In this document: positions 16,526 through 24,954 of the stretch, piece after piece
Position numbering within the stretch: position 1 is the stretch's first letter
How the letters are laid out: every line of letters starts with the position of its first letter
NCBI RefSeq assembly: GCF_900636545.1
Contig: NZ_LR134290.1
Span: 310,001-374,000, forward strand
DNA: 64,000 nt
Reading direction: 5' to 3'
From: Pseudomonas mendocina
Lineage (GTDB): Bacteria; Pseudomonadota; Gammaproteobacteria; Pseudomonadales; Pseudomonadaceae
Translations under genes and position numbers: made by a program
The notes under the pieces: generated by a model
Databases searched by the model: none
Seen by the model: the letters and a program-made list of their open reading frames with translations, nothing else
Told to the model about the DNA's origin: nothing

Positions 16526-16647
16526 GTTTTCTGATCCCAGTCCCGAGAGAGTAACGAGAATTTTTTGCATCTCGACCTCAACATCGCCCGACGCTCATCC
16601 GCCACTCCCTGTGAACGTCATTTCTGATCGCGTCACCGGGGAGAATC

Positions 16648-19161
16648 ATGAGCACCAAACCATCATCGCGCCGTTCGCGGCTGAGCCGTCTATCACTGCT
16701 GGCGGCTGGCATCATGCTGGCGTCTACCCTGCATGCGCAGGACGCCACCTACGTCCTCAATCTGCCTGCGCAGCCGCTGGATAAGGCGCTCAATGTTCTG
16801 GCGGGACAGACCGGCAGCCGTATCCTGTTCGCCACCGAGATTGCCGCTGACCAGCAGGCGCCTGCCTTGAGCGGCGAATTGACCCTGCAACAGGCCCTGC
16901 AGCGTCTGCTTCAGGGTACTGGGCTTACGGTGCAGGAGACCGGTGATGGCAGTTACGTGATCGCCGAGCCCGCTTCGGCTGGCGCCGCGCTGAACCTCGG
17001 CGCGATCACCATTCAGGGACAGGGCATGGGCGAGGCGACCGAAGGTTCAGGCTCTTACACCACTGGCCTGGTCAGCGTCGGCTCCAAGACCCCGGTCAGC
17101 CTCAAGGAAACGCCGCAAACGGTGTCGATCATCAGTCAGCAGATGATCGAGGATCAGCGCATTACCACCTTGCCGGAGGCCATGAAGCGAGCGCCGGGCA
17201 TCACCGTGCGCAACAACAACTATCACGTTCAGCAGTTCTATTCGCGTGGCTTCGGCATCGATAACGTGCAGATCGACGGTGCTTCGCCGATGGATATCGG
17301 TACCGGGCTGGGTACGTTCTATAGCGACCGTCTTTACGACATGGCGCCCTATGACCACGTGGAGGTGCTGCGTGGCGCCAGCGGTCTGTTGGGTGGCACG
17401 GGGGATCCGGGTGGCATCGTCAACCTGGTGCGCAAGCGGCCATTGGACAGCTATCAGCTGAAGTTAAATACCTCTGCTGGCTCGTGGGACAACTATCGAC
17501 ACGAGGTCGACGTCACCGGCCCGTTGGCTTTCGACGGCAAGCTGCGTGGACGTGTGGTGGCCGCGTACACGGATCGCCAGTACTTCATGGACAACCGCAG
17601 TACCGAGAAGCCCTTTCTCTATGGCATCTTCGAGGCCGATCTCAGCGACGACACCATGCTCACGGTGGGTGGCAGCTACGACAAACTCAAGGAGAACGGC
17701 ACGGGTGACGGCCTGCCGCGTTACAGCACCGGCGGTGATCTGAAGTTGCCTCGCAGCACCTGGTACACCACCGTTCAGGCCTGGTCCGATAGCTACACCC
17801 GTGAGTGGTTCGTGAAACTCGATCACCACTTCAATGAGGATTGGAAACTCAACACCTCTTACACATACTCCTACAACGGCTCCACCACCGAGGGCATCAT
17901 CCCCTACGGCTCCGTGGACGAAACCACCGGCACTGGCCCGTACTGGTGGGGCAGCTACGTCTCCAGCTGGAGCAAGCAGCAGGTGTTCGATGTGAACCTG
18001 TCGGGCTATTTCGATGCCTTCGGACGGCAGCACGAGCTTCTCGTCGGCGGTGATTATCAGAAGGTTACCAGTCGCTGGCGTGCAGCCCAGGGCATGCTGG
18101 GTAAGGGGGACCTGATCGACATCTGGAACCCAGGGGCCACACCGCTGCCGCACAACGATACCAACCACAGCTTCTGGCGCGACTACCACCCCAACGGTCG
18201 TGAACAGTACGGCCTGTACTCGACGCTACGTCTGCAGCTGGCCGATCCGCTGAAACTGGTGATCGGCGCCCGCGACCAGCGCTACAAGTTCGAGCAGGCC
18301 TACAGCACGCGTGCGCAGGACGGAACCGGGCCGTGGACGCTGCAGGATGATGTGTTCGATCGCCAGCCGACCACGCTCGTGCCCTACGGTGGCTTGATCT
18401 ATGCGCTGAACGATGAATGGTCGACCTACGTCAGCTATGCCGAGGTGTTCAAGCCTCAGGCGCAGAAACTCCAGGGGCCGTTGGATGCGAAGAAATCCAT
18501 CGAGCCCATGACCGGCAAGACCTACGAAACCGGCATCAAGGGTGAGCTGCTTGGCGGCAGCCTGAACGTCAGCGCCGCGCTGTTCTACACCACGCGTGAG
18601 AACCAGGCGGCGGAAGACCCGGCCTACCCGAACCCTCCGTTCAGCTACAGCGCTTCATGCTGTTTCCTGGCTCAGGACAAGATCACCAGCAAGGGCATCG
18701 ATCTTGAAGCGACCGGGGAAATTTCGCCAGGCTGGGACATCATGGCCGGCTACACCTACAACCAGATCCATAACGACACCGAGGAGAGGCTCTACAGCAC
18801 CGTTACGCCCAAGCACCTGTTCAAGCTGTGGACGCTGTACAACCTGCCGGGTGAATTGTCCGACTGGCGTATTGGCGGCGGTGTGACCGTGACCAGCCCG
18901 ACCTATGTGGAAGGCCAGGCGTATCGTTTCGACAGCAGTGGGAACGTCATCGATAGCCGCGACTACGATTTCAGTCAGTCGGGTTACGCGGTCTACGATG
19001 CGATGGTCGAGTACGACGTCGACCAGAACTGGACGGTCGCCCTCAACGGCAACAATCTGTTCGACCGCCGCTACTACGCCAGCGTCGGTACGTCCGAGTA
19101 CGGCAACTACTATGGCGAGCCGCGCAATTTTACCCTGACTCTGCGCGGCACCTTCTGGTAA
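16648..19161 (+). CDS. TonB-dependent siderophore receptor with N-terminal signalling domain
   Basis: An 837-residue outer-membrane transducer. Residues 1-30 are a signal peptide (cleavage after LHA). Residues about 36-106 are a secretin/TonB N-terminal (STN) signalling domain that contacts the FecR protein. The plug runs about 145-260 (SLKETPQTVSIISQQM; EAMKRAPGITVRNNNY; ASGLLGGTGDPGGIVNLVRKRP). The 22-strand barrel ends in NLFDRRYYASVGTSEYGNYYG and a terminal Trp. It resembles ferric hydroxamate or pyoverdine-type receptors (FhuE, FoxA, FpvA); the actual siderophore cannot be read. A REPIN lies between fecR and this gene, so it probably has its own sigma-dependent promoter. Confidence 0.94.
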   Translation: MSTKPSSRRSRLSRLSLLAAGIMLASTLHAQDATYVLNLPAQPLDKALNVLAGQTGSRILFATEIAADQQAPALSGELTLQQALQRLLQGTGLTVQETGDGSYVIAEPASAGAALNLGAITIQGQGMGEATEGSGSYTTGLVSVGSKTPVSLKETPQTVSIISQQMIEDQRITTLPEAMKRAPGITVRNNNYHVQQFYSRGFGIDNVQIDGASPMDIGTGLGTFYSDRLYDMAPYDHVEVLRGASGLLGGTGDPGGIVNLVRKRPLDSYQLKLNTSAGSWDNYRHEVDVTGPLAFDGKLRGRVVAAYTDRQYFMDNRSTEKPFLYGIFEADLSDDTMLTVGGSYDKLKENGTGDGLPRYSTGGDLKLPRSTWYTTVQAWSDSYTREWFVKLDHHFNEDWKLNTSYTYSYNGSTTEGIIPYGSVDETTGTGPYWWGSYVSSWSKQQVFDVNLSGYFDAFGRQHELLVGGDYQKVTSRWRAAQGMLGKGDLIDIWNPGATPLPHNDTNHSFWRDYHPNGREQYGLYSTLRLQLADPLKLVIGARDQRYKFEQAYSTRAQDGTGPWTLQDDVFDRQPTTLVPYGGLIYALNDEWSTYVSYAEVFKPQAQKLQGPLDAKKSIEPMTGKTYETGIKGELLGGSLNVSAALFYTTRENQAAEDPAYPNPPFSYSASCCFLAQDKITSKGIDLEATGEISPGWDIMAGYTYNQIHNDTEERLYSTVTPKHLFKLWTLYNLPGELSDWRIGGGVTVTSPTYVEGQAYRFDSSGNVIDSRDYDFSQSGYAVYDAMVEYDVDQNWTVALNGNNLFDRRYYASVGTSEYGNYYGEPRNFTLTLRGTFW

Positions 19162-19177
19162 GCCATTTGCACCGTGC

Positions 19178-19212
19178 AAGAACGCCCGCAGCGATGTGGG
19201 CGTTCTTCTTCT
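19178..19212. terminator. Terminator between receptor and dadR genes
   Basis: AAGAACGCCC (19178-19187) pairs with GGGCGTTCTT (19198-19207), followed by a T/C-rich run on the plus strand. It lies between two convergent stops and may serve both. Confidence 0.7.
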
Positions 19213-19221
19213 GCCGCTGTT

Positions 19222-19710
19222 CTACTCCGGCACCGGCAGCGCCAGGCTCTCCTTCACCTCTTCCATGACGATATAGCTCTTCGATTCGCGCACGTGCGGC
19301 AGCTTGAGCAGGATGTCGCCGAGCAGCTTGCGGTAGCTGGCCATTTCGTTGATGCGCGCCTTCACCAGGTAGTCGAAGTCGCCGGACACCAGGTGGCATT
19401 CCAGCACGTGCGGCAGCTTGAGCACGGCGCGGCGAAACTCCTCGAAGGTGTCGCCGGACTTGTAGTCCAGGCTGATCTCGACGAACACCAGCAGGTTGGC
19501 CTTGAGGTGCTGCGGATTGAGGCGGGCGTGATAGCCCATGATGATGCCTTCGCGCTCCAGGCGGCGTACGCGCTCGGTGCACGGCGTGGTCGACAGGCCC
19601 ACGCGCTCGCCCAGTTCGGTGAAGCTGATGCGCCCGTCCTCCTGCAGGATGCGGAGGATGTTGCGGTCGATCTTGTCCAGTTCACGACGGCTTTGATGCT
19701 GGGTTCTCAT
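19222..19710 (-). CDS. dadR: Lrp/AsnC-family regulator DadR
   Basis: A 162-residue Lrp-type regulator. The helix-turn-helix lies at about residues 10-60 (LDKIDRNILRILQEDGRISFTELGERVGLSTTPCTERVRRLEREG in outline), followed by a RAM/AsnC effector domain (VLECHLVSGDFDYLVKARI). It is divergent from dadA, as in P. aeruginosa, where DadR responds to L-alanine and activates dadAX; the same role is inferred here. The ATG at 19708-19710 begins the family-like sequence. The open frame continues upstream as antisense of dadA and is not real. Confidence 0.93.
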   Translation of the reverse strand: MRTQHQSRRELDKIDRNILRILQEDGRISFTELGERVGLSTTPCTERVRRLEREGIIMGYHARLNPQHLKANLLVFVEISLDYKSGDTFEEFRRAVLKLPHVLECHLVSGDFDYLVKARINEMASYRKLLGDILLKLPHVRESKSYIVMEEVKESLALPVPE

Positions 19711-19776
19711 GGGGAATCCGCCTCTGTAAAACGGCTTTTTGCCAAGAATTCTCGCCAAATATAGCTGTGTATATGG

Positions 19777-19806
19777 TGAAAAGCACTGCGCGGCTCTTCC
19801 TATACT
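19777..19806 (+). promoter_or_regulatory. Possible dadA promoter
   Basis: TATACT (19801-19806) is a good -10 element about 60 bases before dadA. A weak -35 (TGAAAA, 19777-19782) sits 18 bases upstream, as expected for an activator-dependent promoter. AT-rich DNA just upstream (about 19745-19780) is a plausible DadR binding area. Confidence 0.45.
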
Positions 19807-19866
19807 GCGCCTATCGACAACAATGGCCTGTAACGCACGCGCCTTTGGCGCGGCGGGGAGAAAAAC

Positions 19867-21165
19867 ATGCGTGTTCTGGTTCTCGGCAGCGGTGTGATTG
19901 GTACCGCCAGTGCTTACTACCTCGCCCGTCAGGGCTTCGAGGTGGTGGTGGTCGACCGCCAGGATGGCCCGGCACTGGAAACCAGCTTCGCCAACGCCGG
20001 CCAGGTTTCCCCCGGCTACGCTTCGCCCTGGGCTGCCCCGGGCGTGCCGCTGAAGGCCATCAAGTGGCTGCTGCAGAAGCACGCGCCGCTGGCGATTAAG
20101 GCCACCGGTGACGTCGACCAGTACCTGTGGATGGCGCAGATGCTGCGCAACTGCACCGCCAGTCGCTATGCGATCAACAAGGAACGCATGGTGCGTCTGT
20201 CCGAGTACAGCCGCGACTGCCTCGACGAGCTGCGTGCCGAAACCGGTATCAGCTACGAAGGCCGTCAGCTTGGCACCACCCAACTGTTCCGCACCCAGGC
20301 CCAGGTCGATGCTGCCGCCAAGGACATCGCCGTGCTGGAAGCGTCCGGCGTGCCGTTCGAGCTGCTCGACCGCGACGGCATCGCCCGCGTCGAGCCGGCC
20401 CTGGCCAGCGTCAAGCACAAGCTGGCCGGTGCCCTGCGCCTGCCCAACGACCAGACCGGCGACTGCCAGATGTTCACCACCAAGCTGGCGGACATGGCCA
20501 AGGCGCTCGGCGTCGAGTTCCGCTTCGGCCAGAACATCCAGCGCCTGGACGCCGTGGGCGACCGCATCAATGGCGTATGGATCGACGGCAAGCTGGAAAC
20601 CGCCGACCGCTACGTGCTCGCCCTCGGCAGCTACAGCCCGCAACTGCTCAAGCCGCTGGGCATCCGCGCGCCGGTGTATCCGCTCAAGGGCTACTCGCTG
20701 ACCGTGCCGATCACCAATCCGGAAATGGCACCGACCTCGACCATTCTCGACGAGACCTACAAGGTTGCCATCACCCGCTTCGACGGTCGTATCCGCGTTG
20801 GCGGCATGGCCGAGATCGCCGGTTTCGACTTGTCGCTCAACCCGCGTCGCCGCGAAACCCTGGAGATGATCACCTCTGATCTCTACCCGGAAGGCGGCGA
20901 TCTGCAGCGCGCCGATTTCTGGACCGGCCTGCGCCCGGCCACGCCTGATGGCACGCCGATCGTGGGTGGCACCGCCTTCCGCAATCTGTTCCTCAATACC
21001 GGTCACGGCACCCTGGGGTGGACCATGGCTTGCGGTTCCGGTCGCCTGCTGGCCGACCTGATGGCCAACAAGCGCCCGCAGATCAGCGCTGATGGCTTGG
21101 ATATCTCGCGTTACTCGCGCAAGGCTCGCGAAGTGCATAGCGCACCGCAGCCGCTGCGCACCTGA
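19867..21165 (+). CDS. dadA: D-amino acid dehydrogenase, small subunit
   Basis: FAD-dependent membrane-associated dehydrogenase that oxidises D-alanine and other D-amino acids to 2-oxo acids and ammonia, passing electrons to the quinone pool. Its 432 residues equal the usual DadA length. The dinucleotide motif [16 protein letters not shown] is at residues 4-19. The substrate and flavin motifs [20 protein letters not shown] and [20 protein letters not shown] are fully conserved. It is the first gene of a dadA-ridA-alr unit. L-alanine would be racemised by Alr, then oxidised here. Confidence 0.97.
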   Translation: MRVLVLGSGVIGTASAYYLARQGFEVVVVDRQDGPALETSFANAGQVSPGYASPWAAPGVPLKAIKWLLQKHAPLAIKATGDVDQYLWMAQMLRNCTASRYAINKERMVRLSEYSRDCLDELRAETGISYEGRQLGTTQLFRTQAQVDAAAKDIAVLEASGVPFELLDRDGIARVEPALASVKHKLAGALRLPNDQTGDCQMFTTKLADMAKALGVEFRFGQNIQRLDAVGDRINGVWIDGKLETADRYVLALGSYSPQLLKPLGIRAPVYPLKGYSLTVPITNPEMAPTSTILDETYKVAITRFDGRIRVGGMAEIAGFDLSLNPRRRETLEMITSDLYPEGGDLQRADFWTGLRPATPDGTPIVGGTAFRNLFLNTGHGTLGWTMACGSGRLLADLMANKRPQISADGLDISRYSRKAREVHSAPQPLRT

Positions 21166-21204
21166 TAGGCTGCGCGGCCCGGAAATTCAAAGGAGATTCG
21201 CAGC

Positions 21205-21552
21205 ATGTCGATCCAGCGCCTGCATGTGGCCAAGCGCTACAGCGAAGTGGTGATCCACAACGGCACGATTTACCTCGCCGGCCAGTTGGCCGACGACTTC
21301 GACGGTGACATCCGTGAGCAGACCCGCCAGACCCTGGCCAACATCGACAAGATGCTGGCTGAGGGTGGCAGCGACAAGAGCAAGATCCTCTCGCTGACCA
21401 TCTTCCTCAAGGACATGGCCGACTACGATGGCCTCAACGCCGAATACGACGCCTGGGTCGCCGATGGCCATGCACCGGCGCGCGCCTGCGTCGAGGCGAA
21501 GATGTACAAGCCCGAGGTGCTGGTGGAAATGTGCGTGGTGGCTGCCGTTTGA
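21205..21552 (+). CDS. RidA-family enamine/imine deaminase
   Basis: A 115-residue trimeric YjgF/YER057c/UK114-type protein. It carries the Rid signature in IYLAGQLADDF, DKSKILSLTIFLKDMADY and the C-terminal RACVEAKMYKPEVLVEM, with Arg at the expected catalytic place. It would hydrolyse reactive 2-imino acids released by DadA, which explains its position 39 bases after dadA. The ribosome binding site is AAAGGAG at about 21189-21195. P. aeruginosa has the same gene between dadA and dadX. Confidence 0.93.
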   Translation: MSIQRLHVAKRYSEVVIHNGTIYLAGQLADDFDGDIREQTRQTLANIDKMLAEGGSDKSKILSLTIFLKDMADYDGLNAEYDAWVADGHAPARACVEAKMYKPEVLVEMCVVAAV

Positions 21553-21573
21553 GGCAGTCATCGCAGTGAACAG

Positions 21574-21725
21574 TTTTTGCGGCCCGCCCTCCCTGGCGGC
21601 CGCCCTTGCGGGCCGTCGCAGAGCGACGTCAAAAATTGTTCCAGACAATTTTTTGCGGCCCGCCATCCCTGGCGGCCGCCCTTACGGGCCGTCGCGGGGC
21701 GACGTCAAAAATTGTTCCAGAAAAT
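21574..21725. repeat. Tandem direct repeat, two 76-bp units
   Basis: Units at 21574-21649 and 21650-21725 differ at few positions. Each contains a GC-rich inverted segment (CGGCCCGC to GCGGGCCG in unit 1, a GGCGGCCGCC palindrome) and ends in an AT-rich segment. In unit 1 the latter is a perfect hairpin, AAAATTGT-TCCAG-ACAATTTT. The pair sits between ridA and its downstream terminator. Confidence 0.9.
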
Positions 21726-21743
21726 TGTTTGTGTTGGCTTCTC

Positions 21744-21769
21744 GCCCGGCTCCCCGCCGGGCTTTTTTT
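21744..21769 (+). terminator. Terminator after ridA
   Basis: GCCCGGC (21744-21750) pairs with GCCGGGC (21756-21762), followed by seven T residues. It may separate or attenuate read-through from dadA-ridA into alr. Confidence 0.88.
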
Positions 21770-21810
21770 ACACCGCGTAATGCGGATGCAAGTCGAACCG
21801 TCCCCGGAGC

Positions 21811-21823
21811 CATCCGGGCTACG
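21811..21823 (-). repeat. Fragment of a CGTAGCCCGGATG repeat
   Basis: The 13-mer CGTAGCCCGGATG occurs here on the minus strand and at 27815-27827 on the plus strand, both intergenic. Related short palindromes are common REP-like elements in gammaproteobacteria. Confidence 0.5.
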
Positions 21824-21854
21824 AAACCAGCGAAGCAGTGAGAAATAACGAACC

Positions 21855-22928
21855 ATGCGCCCTGCCCGTGCCCTTATCGACCTGGACGCCTTGCGTCACA
21901 ACTACCAACTGGCCCGCGAGTTGAGCGGCGCCCGCGCTCTGGCCGTGGTCAAGGCCGATGCCTATGGACACGGAGCGGTGCGTTGCGCGCAGGCGCTCGA
22001 AGCCGAGGCCGATGGTTTTGCCGTAGCCTGCATCGAAGAAGCGCTGGCGCTGCGCGAGGCCGGCATCGGGGCGCCAATCCTGCTGCTCGAAGGCTTCTTC
22101 GAGACCGACGAACTGGCGCTGATCGACCAGCATGACCTATGGTGCGTCGTGCATGCGCAGTGGCAGATCGAGGCCATCGAACAGGCCCAACTGAGCAAGC
22201 CGCTGAGCGTGTGGCTCAAACTCGACAGCGGTATGCACCGCGTTGGCCTGCATCCAAGCGATTACCAGCAGGCTTATCGTCGTCTGCTGGCCAGCGGCAA
22301 GATCAGCAAGATCGTGCTGATGACCCACTTCGCCCATGCCGACGAGCCCGAGTGCGAGCGTACTGCCGAGCAGTTGGCCGTTTTCCAACAGGCGCGCGAA
22401 GGCCTGGCCGCCGAGGTCAGCCTGCGCAACTCACCGGCCGTGCTCGGCTGGCCACAAGTGCCCAGCGACTGGGTGCGCCCCGGCATCATGTTGTATGGCG
22501 CCACGCCGTTCGAACAGGCTCAGGAGCAGGCCGCGCGTCTGCTCCCGGTGATGACCTTGGAGTCGAAGGTGATCAGCGTGCGCGAACTGCCAGCCGGCGA
22601 GCCCGTGGGTTACGGTGCGCGCTTCGTCTCCGAGCGACCGACTCGTGTCGGCGTGGTTGCCATGGGCTATGCCGACGGCTATCCACGCCATGCACCGACC
22701 GGCACGCCGGTGATGGTGGACGGCCAGCCGACTCGCCTGATCGGCCGTGTGTCGATGGACATGCTCACCGTCGACCTCACTGATCTGCCACAGGCGGGTC
22801 TGTGCAGCCGTGTCGAGCTGTGGGGTAAGCAGGTGCTGGCCAGCGATGTGGCCATGGCTGCGGGCAGCATTCCTTATCAGATTTTCTGCAACCTGCGCCG
22901 AGTACCGCTGCTCTATCTCGGGGGCTGA
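21855..22928 (+). CDS. alr: Alanine racemase (catabolic, DadX type by context)
   Basis: PLP-dependent interconversion of L- and D-alanine. The 357 residues carry Lys33 in [11 protein letters not shown] (Schiff base) and Tyr253 in GYGARF as the second catalytic base; DSGMHRVG and VRPGIMLYG complete the active site. Position after dadA and ridA marks it as the catabolic DadX form, though it can also supply D-alanine for peptidoglycan. A terminator and tandem repeats separate it from ridA, so co-transcription is less certain than in the compact operon of other pseudomonads. Confidence 0.96.
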   Translation: MRPARALIDLDALRHNYQLARELSGARALAVVKADAYGHGAVRCAQALEAEADGFAVACIEEALALREAGIGAPILLLEGFFETDELALIDQHDLWCVVHAQWQIEAIEQAQLSKPLSVWLKLDSGMHRVGLHPSDYQQAYRRLLASGKISKIVLMTHFAHADEPECERTAEQLAVFQQAREGLAAEVSLRNSPAVLGWPQVPSDWVRPGIMLYGATPFEQAQEQAARLLPVMTLESKVISVRELPAGEPVGYGARFVSERPTRVGVVAMGYADGYPRHAPTGTPVMVDGQPTRLIGRVSMDMLTVDLTDLPQAGLCSRVELWGKQVLASDVAMAAGSIPYQIFCNLRRVPLLYLGG

Positions 22929-22987
22929 TTCGACCGGCTGTAGAAGAGCATGAACGCAAGTGTTGTAAATTCCGAACGCTATGCCAT

Positions 22988-23008
22988 GATACGGACACTT
23001 TCCGTATC
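22988..23008. promoter_or_regulatory. Perfect palindrome at the pauR promoter
   Basis: GATACGGA (22988-22995) and TCCGTATC (23001-23008) form an 8-bp inverted repeat with a five-base spacer, 24 bases before the pauR start. It overlaps a possible -10 region downstream of TTGTAA. A candidate autoregulatory site. Confidence 0.6.
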
Positions 23009-23031
23009 ACTCCCAGAGGGGGACCCCAGCA

Positions 23032-23580
23032 TTGGACGTCGGTGTTCGACTGCAATCGATTCGTAAGCTCAAAGGTCTTTCCCAGCGTGAACTCGCCAAG
23101 CGGGCGGGCGTCACCAACAGCACCATTTCCATGATCGAGAAGAACAGCGTGAGCCCCTCGATCAGCTCGCTGAAAAAAGTGCTAAGCGGTATTCCCATGT
23201 CGCTGGTGGAATTCTTCTCCCTCGACATGGAGCAGGAGAACCAGATTCAGGTGGTCTACCGGGCCTCCGAGCTGACCGATATCTGCAGTGGCGCCATCAC
23301 CATGAAGCTGATCGGCAAGGCTCATCCGAGCCGCGCCATTTCCTTCCTCGACGAGACTTACCCGGCCGGCACCGATACCGGTGACGAGATGTATGCCCAT
23401 GAGGGCGAGGAAGCCGGCATGCTGGTCGAAGGCAAGCTGGAGCTGACCGTGGGCAACGAGGTGTTCATCCTCGAACCGGGCGACAGCTACTACTTCGAGA
23501 GCAGCAAGCCGCACCGCTTTCGCAACCCGTTCGATGTGCCGGCACGTCTGATCAGCGCCACCACACCGGCCAATTTCTGA
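23032..23580 (+). CDS. pauR: PauR/PuuR-type XRE-cupin transcriptional repressor
   Basis: A 182-residue regulator with an N-terminal Xre helix-turn-helix (about residues 5-60, LKGLSQRELAKRAGVTNSTIS) and a C-terminal cupin (about 110-178) that should bind a polyamine metabolite. In P. aeruginosa PauR represses polyamine-catabolic promoters in the same gene neighbourhood. The start is TTG at 23032, supported by the ribosome binding site AGAGGGGGA and by the family N terminus MDVGVRLQSIRKLKG. Likely targets here are the puuC-type and PauB-type genes. It is followed by a terminator. Confidence 0.94.
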   Translation: MDVGVRLQSIRKLKGLSQRELAKRAGVTNSTISMIEKNSVSPSISSLKKVLSGIPMSLVEFFSLDMEQENQIQVVYRASELTDICSGAITMKLIGKAHPSRAISFLDETYPAGTDTGDEMYAHEGEEAGMLVEGKLELTVGNEVFILEPGDSYYFESSKPHRFRNPFDVPARLISATTPANF

Positions 23581-23590
23581 ATCCGATTCC

Positions 23591-23622
23591 CGCCCCCTTG
23601 GCTTGGCCGCGGGGGCGTTTTT
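23591..23622 (+). terminator. pauR terminator
   Basis: CGCCCCC (23591-23597) pairs with GGGGGCG (23611-23617), followed by TTTTT. Confidence 0.82.
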
Positions 23623-23738
23623 CGTGCAAGCCCCGATTCGCCAACTCGTCGAGCGCCAGTCCGCTTCTGTGGCGCTAGAGTAGGGGCCCTCTCTCAATGG
23701 ATAGGCCGGCTTCGGTCCGGCATGGCAAGGAGCCGCCA

Positions 23739-24299
23739 ATGGCAGCCAGCAACAAGTGGTTGATGTCCTCGTTCGCCTACTACCTGGATTTTTTCACGGT
23801 GCCGCTGCTGTTCGCGCTCGCCCTGTGGCTGGGCCCCGTACAGTTCTGGCAGATCGCAGCTGGCGTGTTGCTCTGGAGCTTCGTCGAATACGCCATGCAT
23901 CGCTTCCTGTTTCATTCCCTGTACCGGCGTGAGCACTGGACGCATCACGTCGACGTACTGGCCTTGATCGGCATCTCAAGCTGGAAGACCACAGCCACCT
24001 TCGTCGGCCTTTTGCTTCTGTCCCAGGCGCTCGGGCTGGCCTCGCTGCTCGCTGGCGTGATGCTGGGCTACCTGGCCTACATCGGCCTGCATTACGTGAT
24101 GCATCGGCCCGAGCATTGCTTCTATCGCTTCATGCCGGGGCTGATCGCCAACCATGACCTGCACCATCAACGTGGCGTGGAGCAGAATTTCGGGGTTTCT
24201 TCGCCACTCTGGGATCATGTCTTTGGCACTTACGTGCGGATGCCGCAGAATGATCTGGCCGAGAAAATGGAACCTCGACGGTCGCCCACAAGCCAATAA
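23739..24299 (+). CDS. Sterol desaturase / fatty-acid hydroxylase family protein
   Basis: A 186-residue integral membrane protein. The histidine-rich di-iron motifs are present: EYAMHRFLFH, HWTHHVD, GLHYVMHRPEH and NHDLHHQRGVEQNFGVSSPLWDHVFGTY. This is the fatty-acid hydroxylase superfamily pattern; the substrate (lipid or carotenoid) is unknown. The ATG at 23739 is preceded by AAGGAG (23727-23732); the in-frame start at 23697 is upstream of that site. It stands alone between pauR and cytochrome c5. Confidence 0.88.
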   Translation: MAASNKWLMSSFAYYLDFFTVPLLFALALWLGPVQFWQIAAGVLLWSFVEYAMHRFLFHSLYRREHWTHHVDVLALIGISSWKTTATFVGLLLLSQALGLASLLAGVMLGYLAYIGLHYVMHRPEHCFYRFMPGLIANHDLHHQRGVEQNFGVSSPLWDHVFGTYVRMPQNDLAEKMEPRRSPTSQ

Positions 24300-24405
24300 C
24301 CCTGCGACAATATGGGTTGTTTCGGTGGGACGCGCTTGCCGTTATACTGTCGCCCGCTCGCGAAACCGTGGCCGCGGGCGTGACTAGCCACGAAGAGGGT
24401 GTACC

Positions 24406-24828
24406 GTGAATCTGATGAAGAAAATGCTGGCAGTACCGGCTGCCGTATTGGCCCTGTGGGCAGTGACTGCTCAGGCCACGACCGATGAAGCCATCGCCGA
24501 GCGCCTCAAGCCTGTAGGCGAAGTGTGCATCATGGGCGAAGAGTGCAAGGGCGTCGAAACCGTCGCTGCATCCGCCGGTGGTGGTGCGCGTAGCGCTGAC
24601 GACATCATCGCCAAGCACTGTAACGCCTGCCATGGTGCTGGCGTGCTGGGCGCACCGAAGATCGGTGACACTGCTGCCTGGAAAGAACGTGCTGACCACC
24701 AGGGCGGCCTCGACGGAATCCTGGCCAAGGCGATCTCCGGTATCAACGCCATGCCGCCGAAGGGCACCTGCGCTGATTGCTCGGATGACGAACTGCGCGA
24801 AGCGATCCAGAAGATGTCCGGTCTGTAA
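24406..24828 (+). CDS. cycB: Cytochrome c5
   Basis: A 140-residue periplasmic monoheme cytochrome c. Residues 1 to about 24 are a signal peptide ending TAQA. The heme site is Cys72-x-x-Cys75-His76 (CNACH), with Met116 in GINAMPPKG as the sixth ligand, and Cys122/Cys125 match the extra disulfide typical of cytochrome c5. It carries electrons between respiratory complexes. The start is GTG at 24406. It has its own terminator and probably its own promoter, with a TATACT -10 at 24343-24348. Confidence 0.94.
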   Translation: MNLMKKMLAVPAAVLALWAVTAQATTDEAIAERLKPVGEVCIMGEECKGVETVAASAGGGARSADDIIAKHCNACHGAGVLGAPKIGDTAAWKERADHQGGLDGILAKAISGINAMPPKGTCADCSDDELREAIQKMSGL

Positions 24829-24849
24829 GACCCGCCGCTTCCCTGAAAA

Positions 24850-24872
24850 AACCGCCCTCTGGGCGGTTTTTT
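24850..24872 (+). terminator. Cytochrome c5 terminator
   Basis: ACCGCCC and GGGCGGT (24851-24857 with 24861-24867) form a short stem with a three-base loop, followed by a T run. Confidence 0.9.
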
Positions 24873-24954
24873 CGTTTCTGGCTCTGGCATGCAACCATGC
24901 CGGTGGCTACACAGTCCAAGCAGCATTCGCCACGGATGCCGCAAGGAGCGCCAG

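Noticed and set aside
19711..21138. Upstream extension of the dadR reading frame
   Set aside because: The extra about 476 residues are antisense of dadA; only the 162-residue Lrp-type end is protein-like.
21574..21725. CRISPR array
   Set aside because: Only two adjacent 76-bp units with no spacers between them; no cas genes in the window.
21577..21848. Overlapping short frames in the tandem repeat region
   Set aside because: They arise from the repeat sequence and terminator, in several frames at once, without ribosome binding sites.
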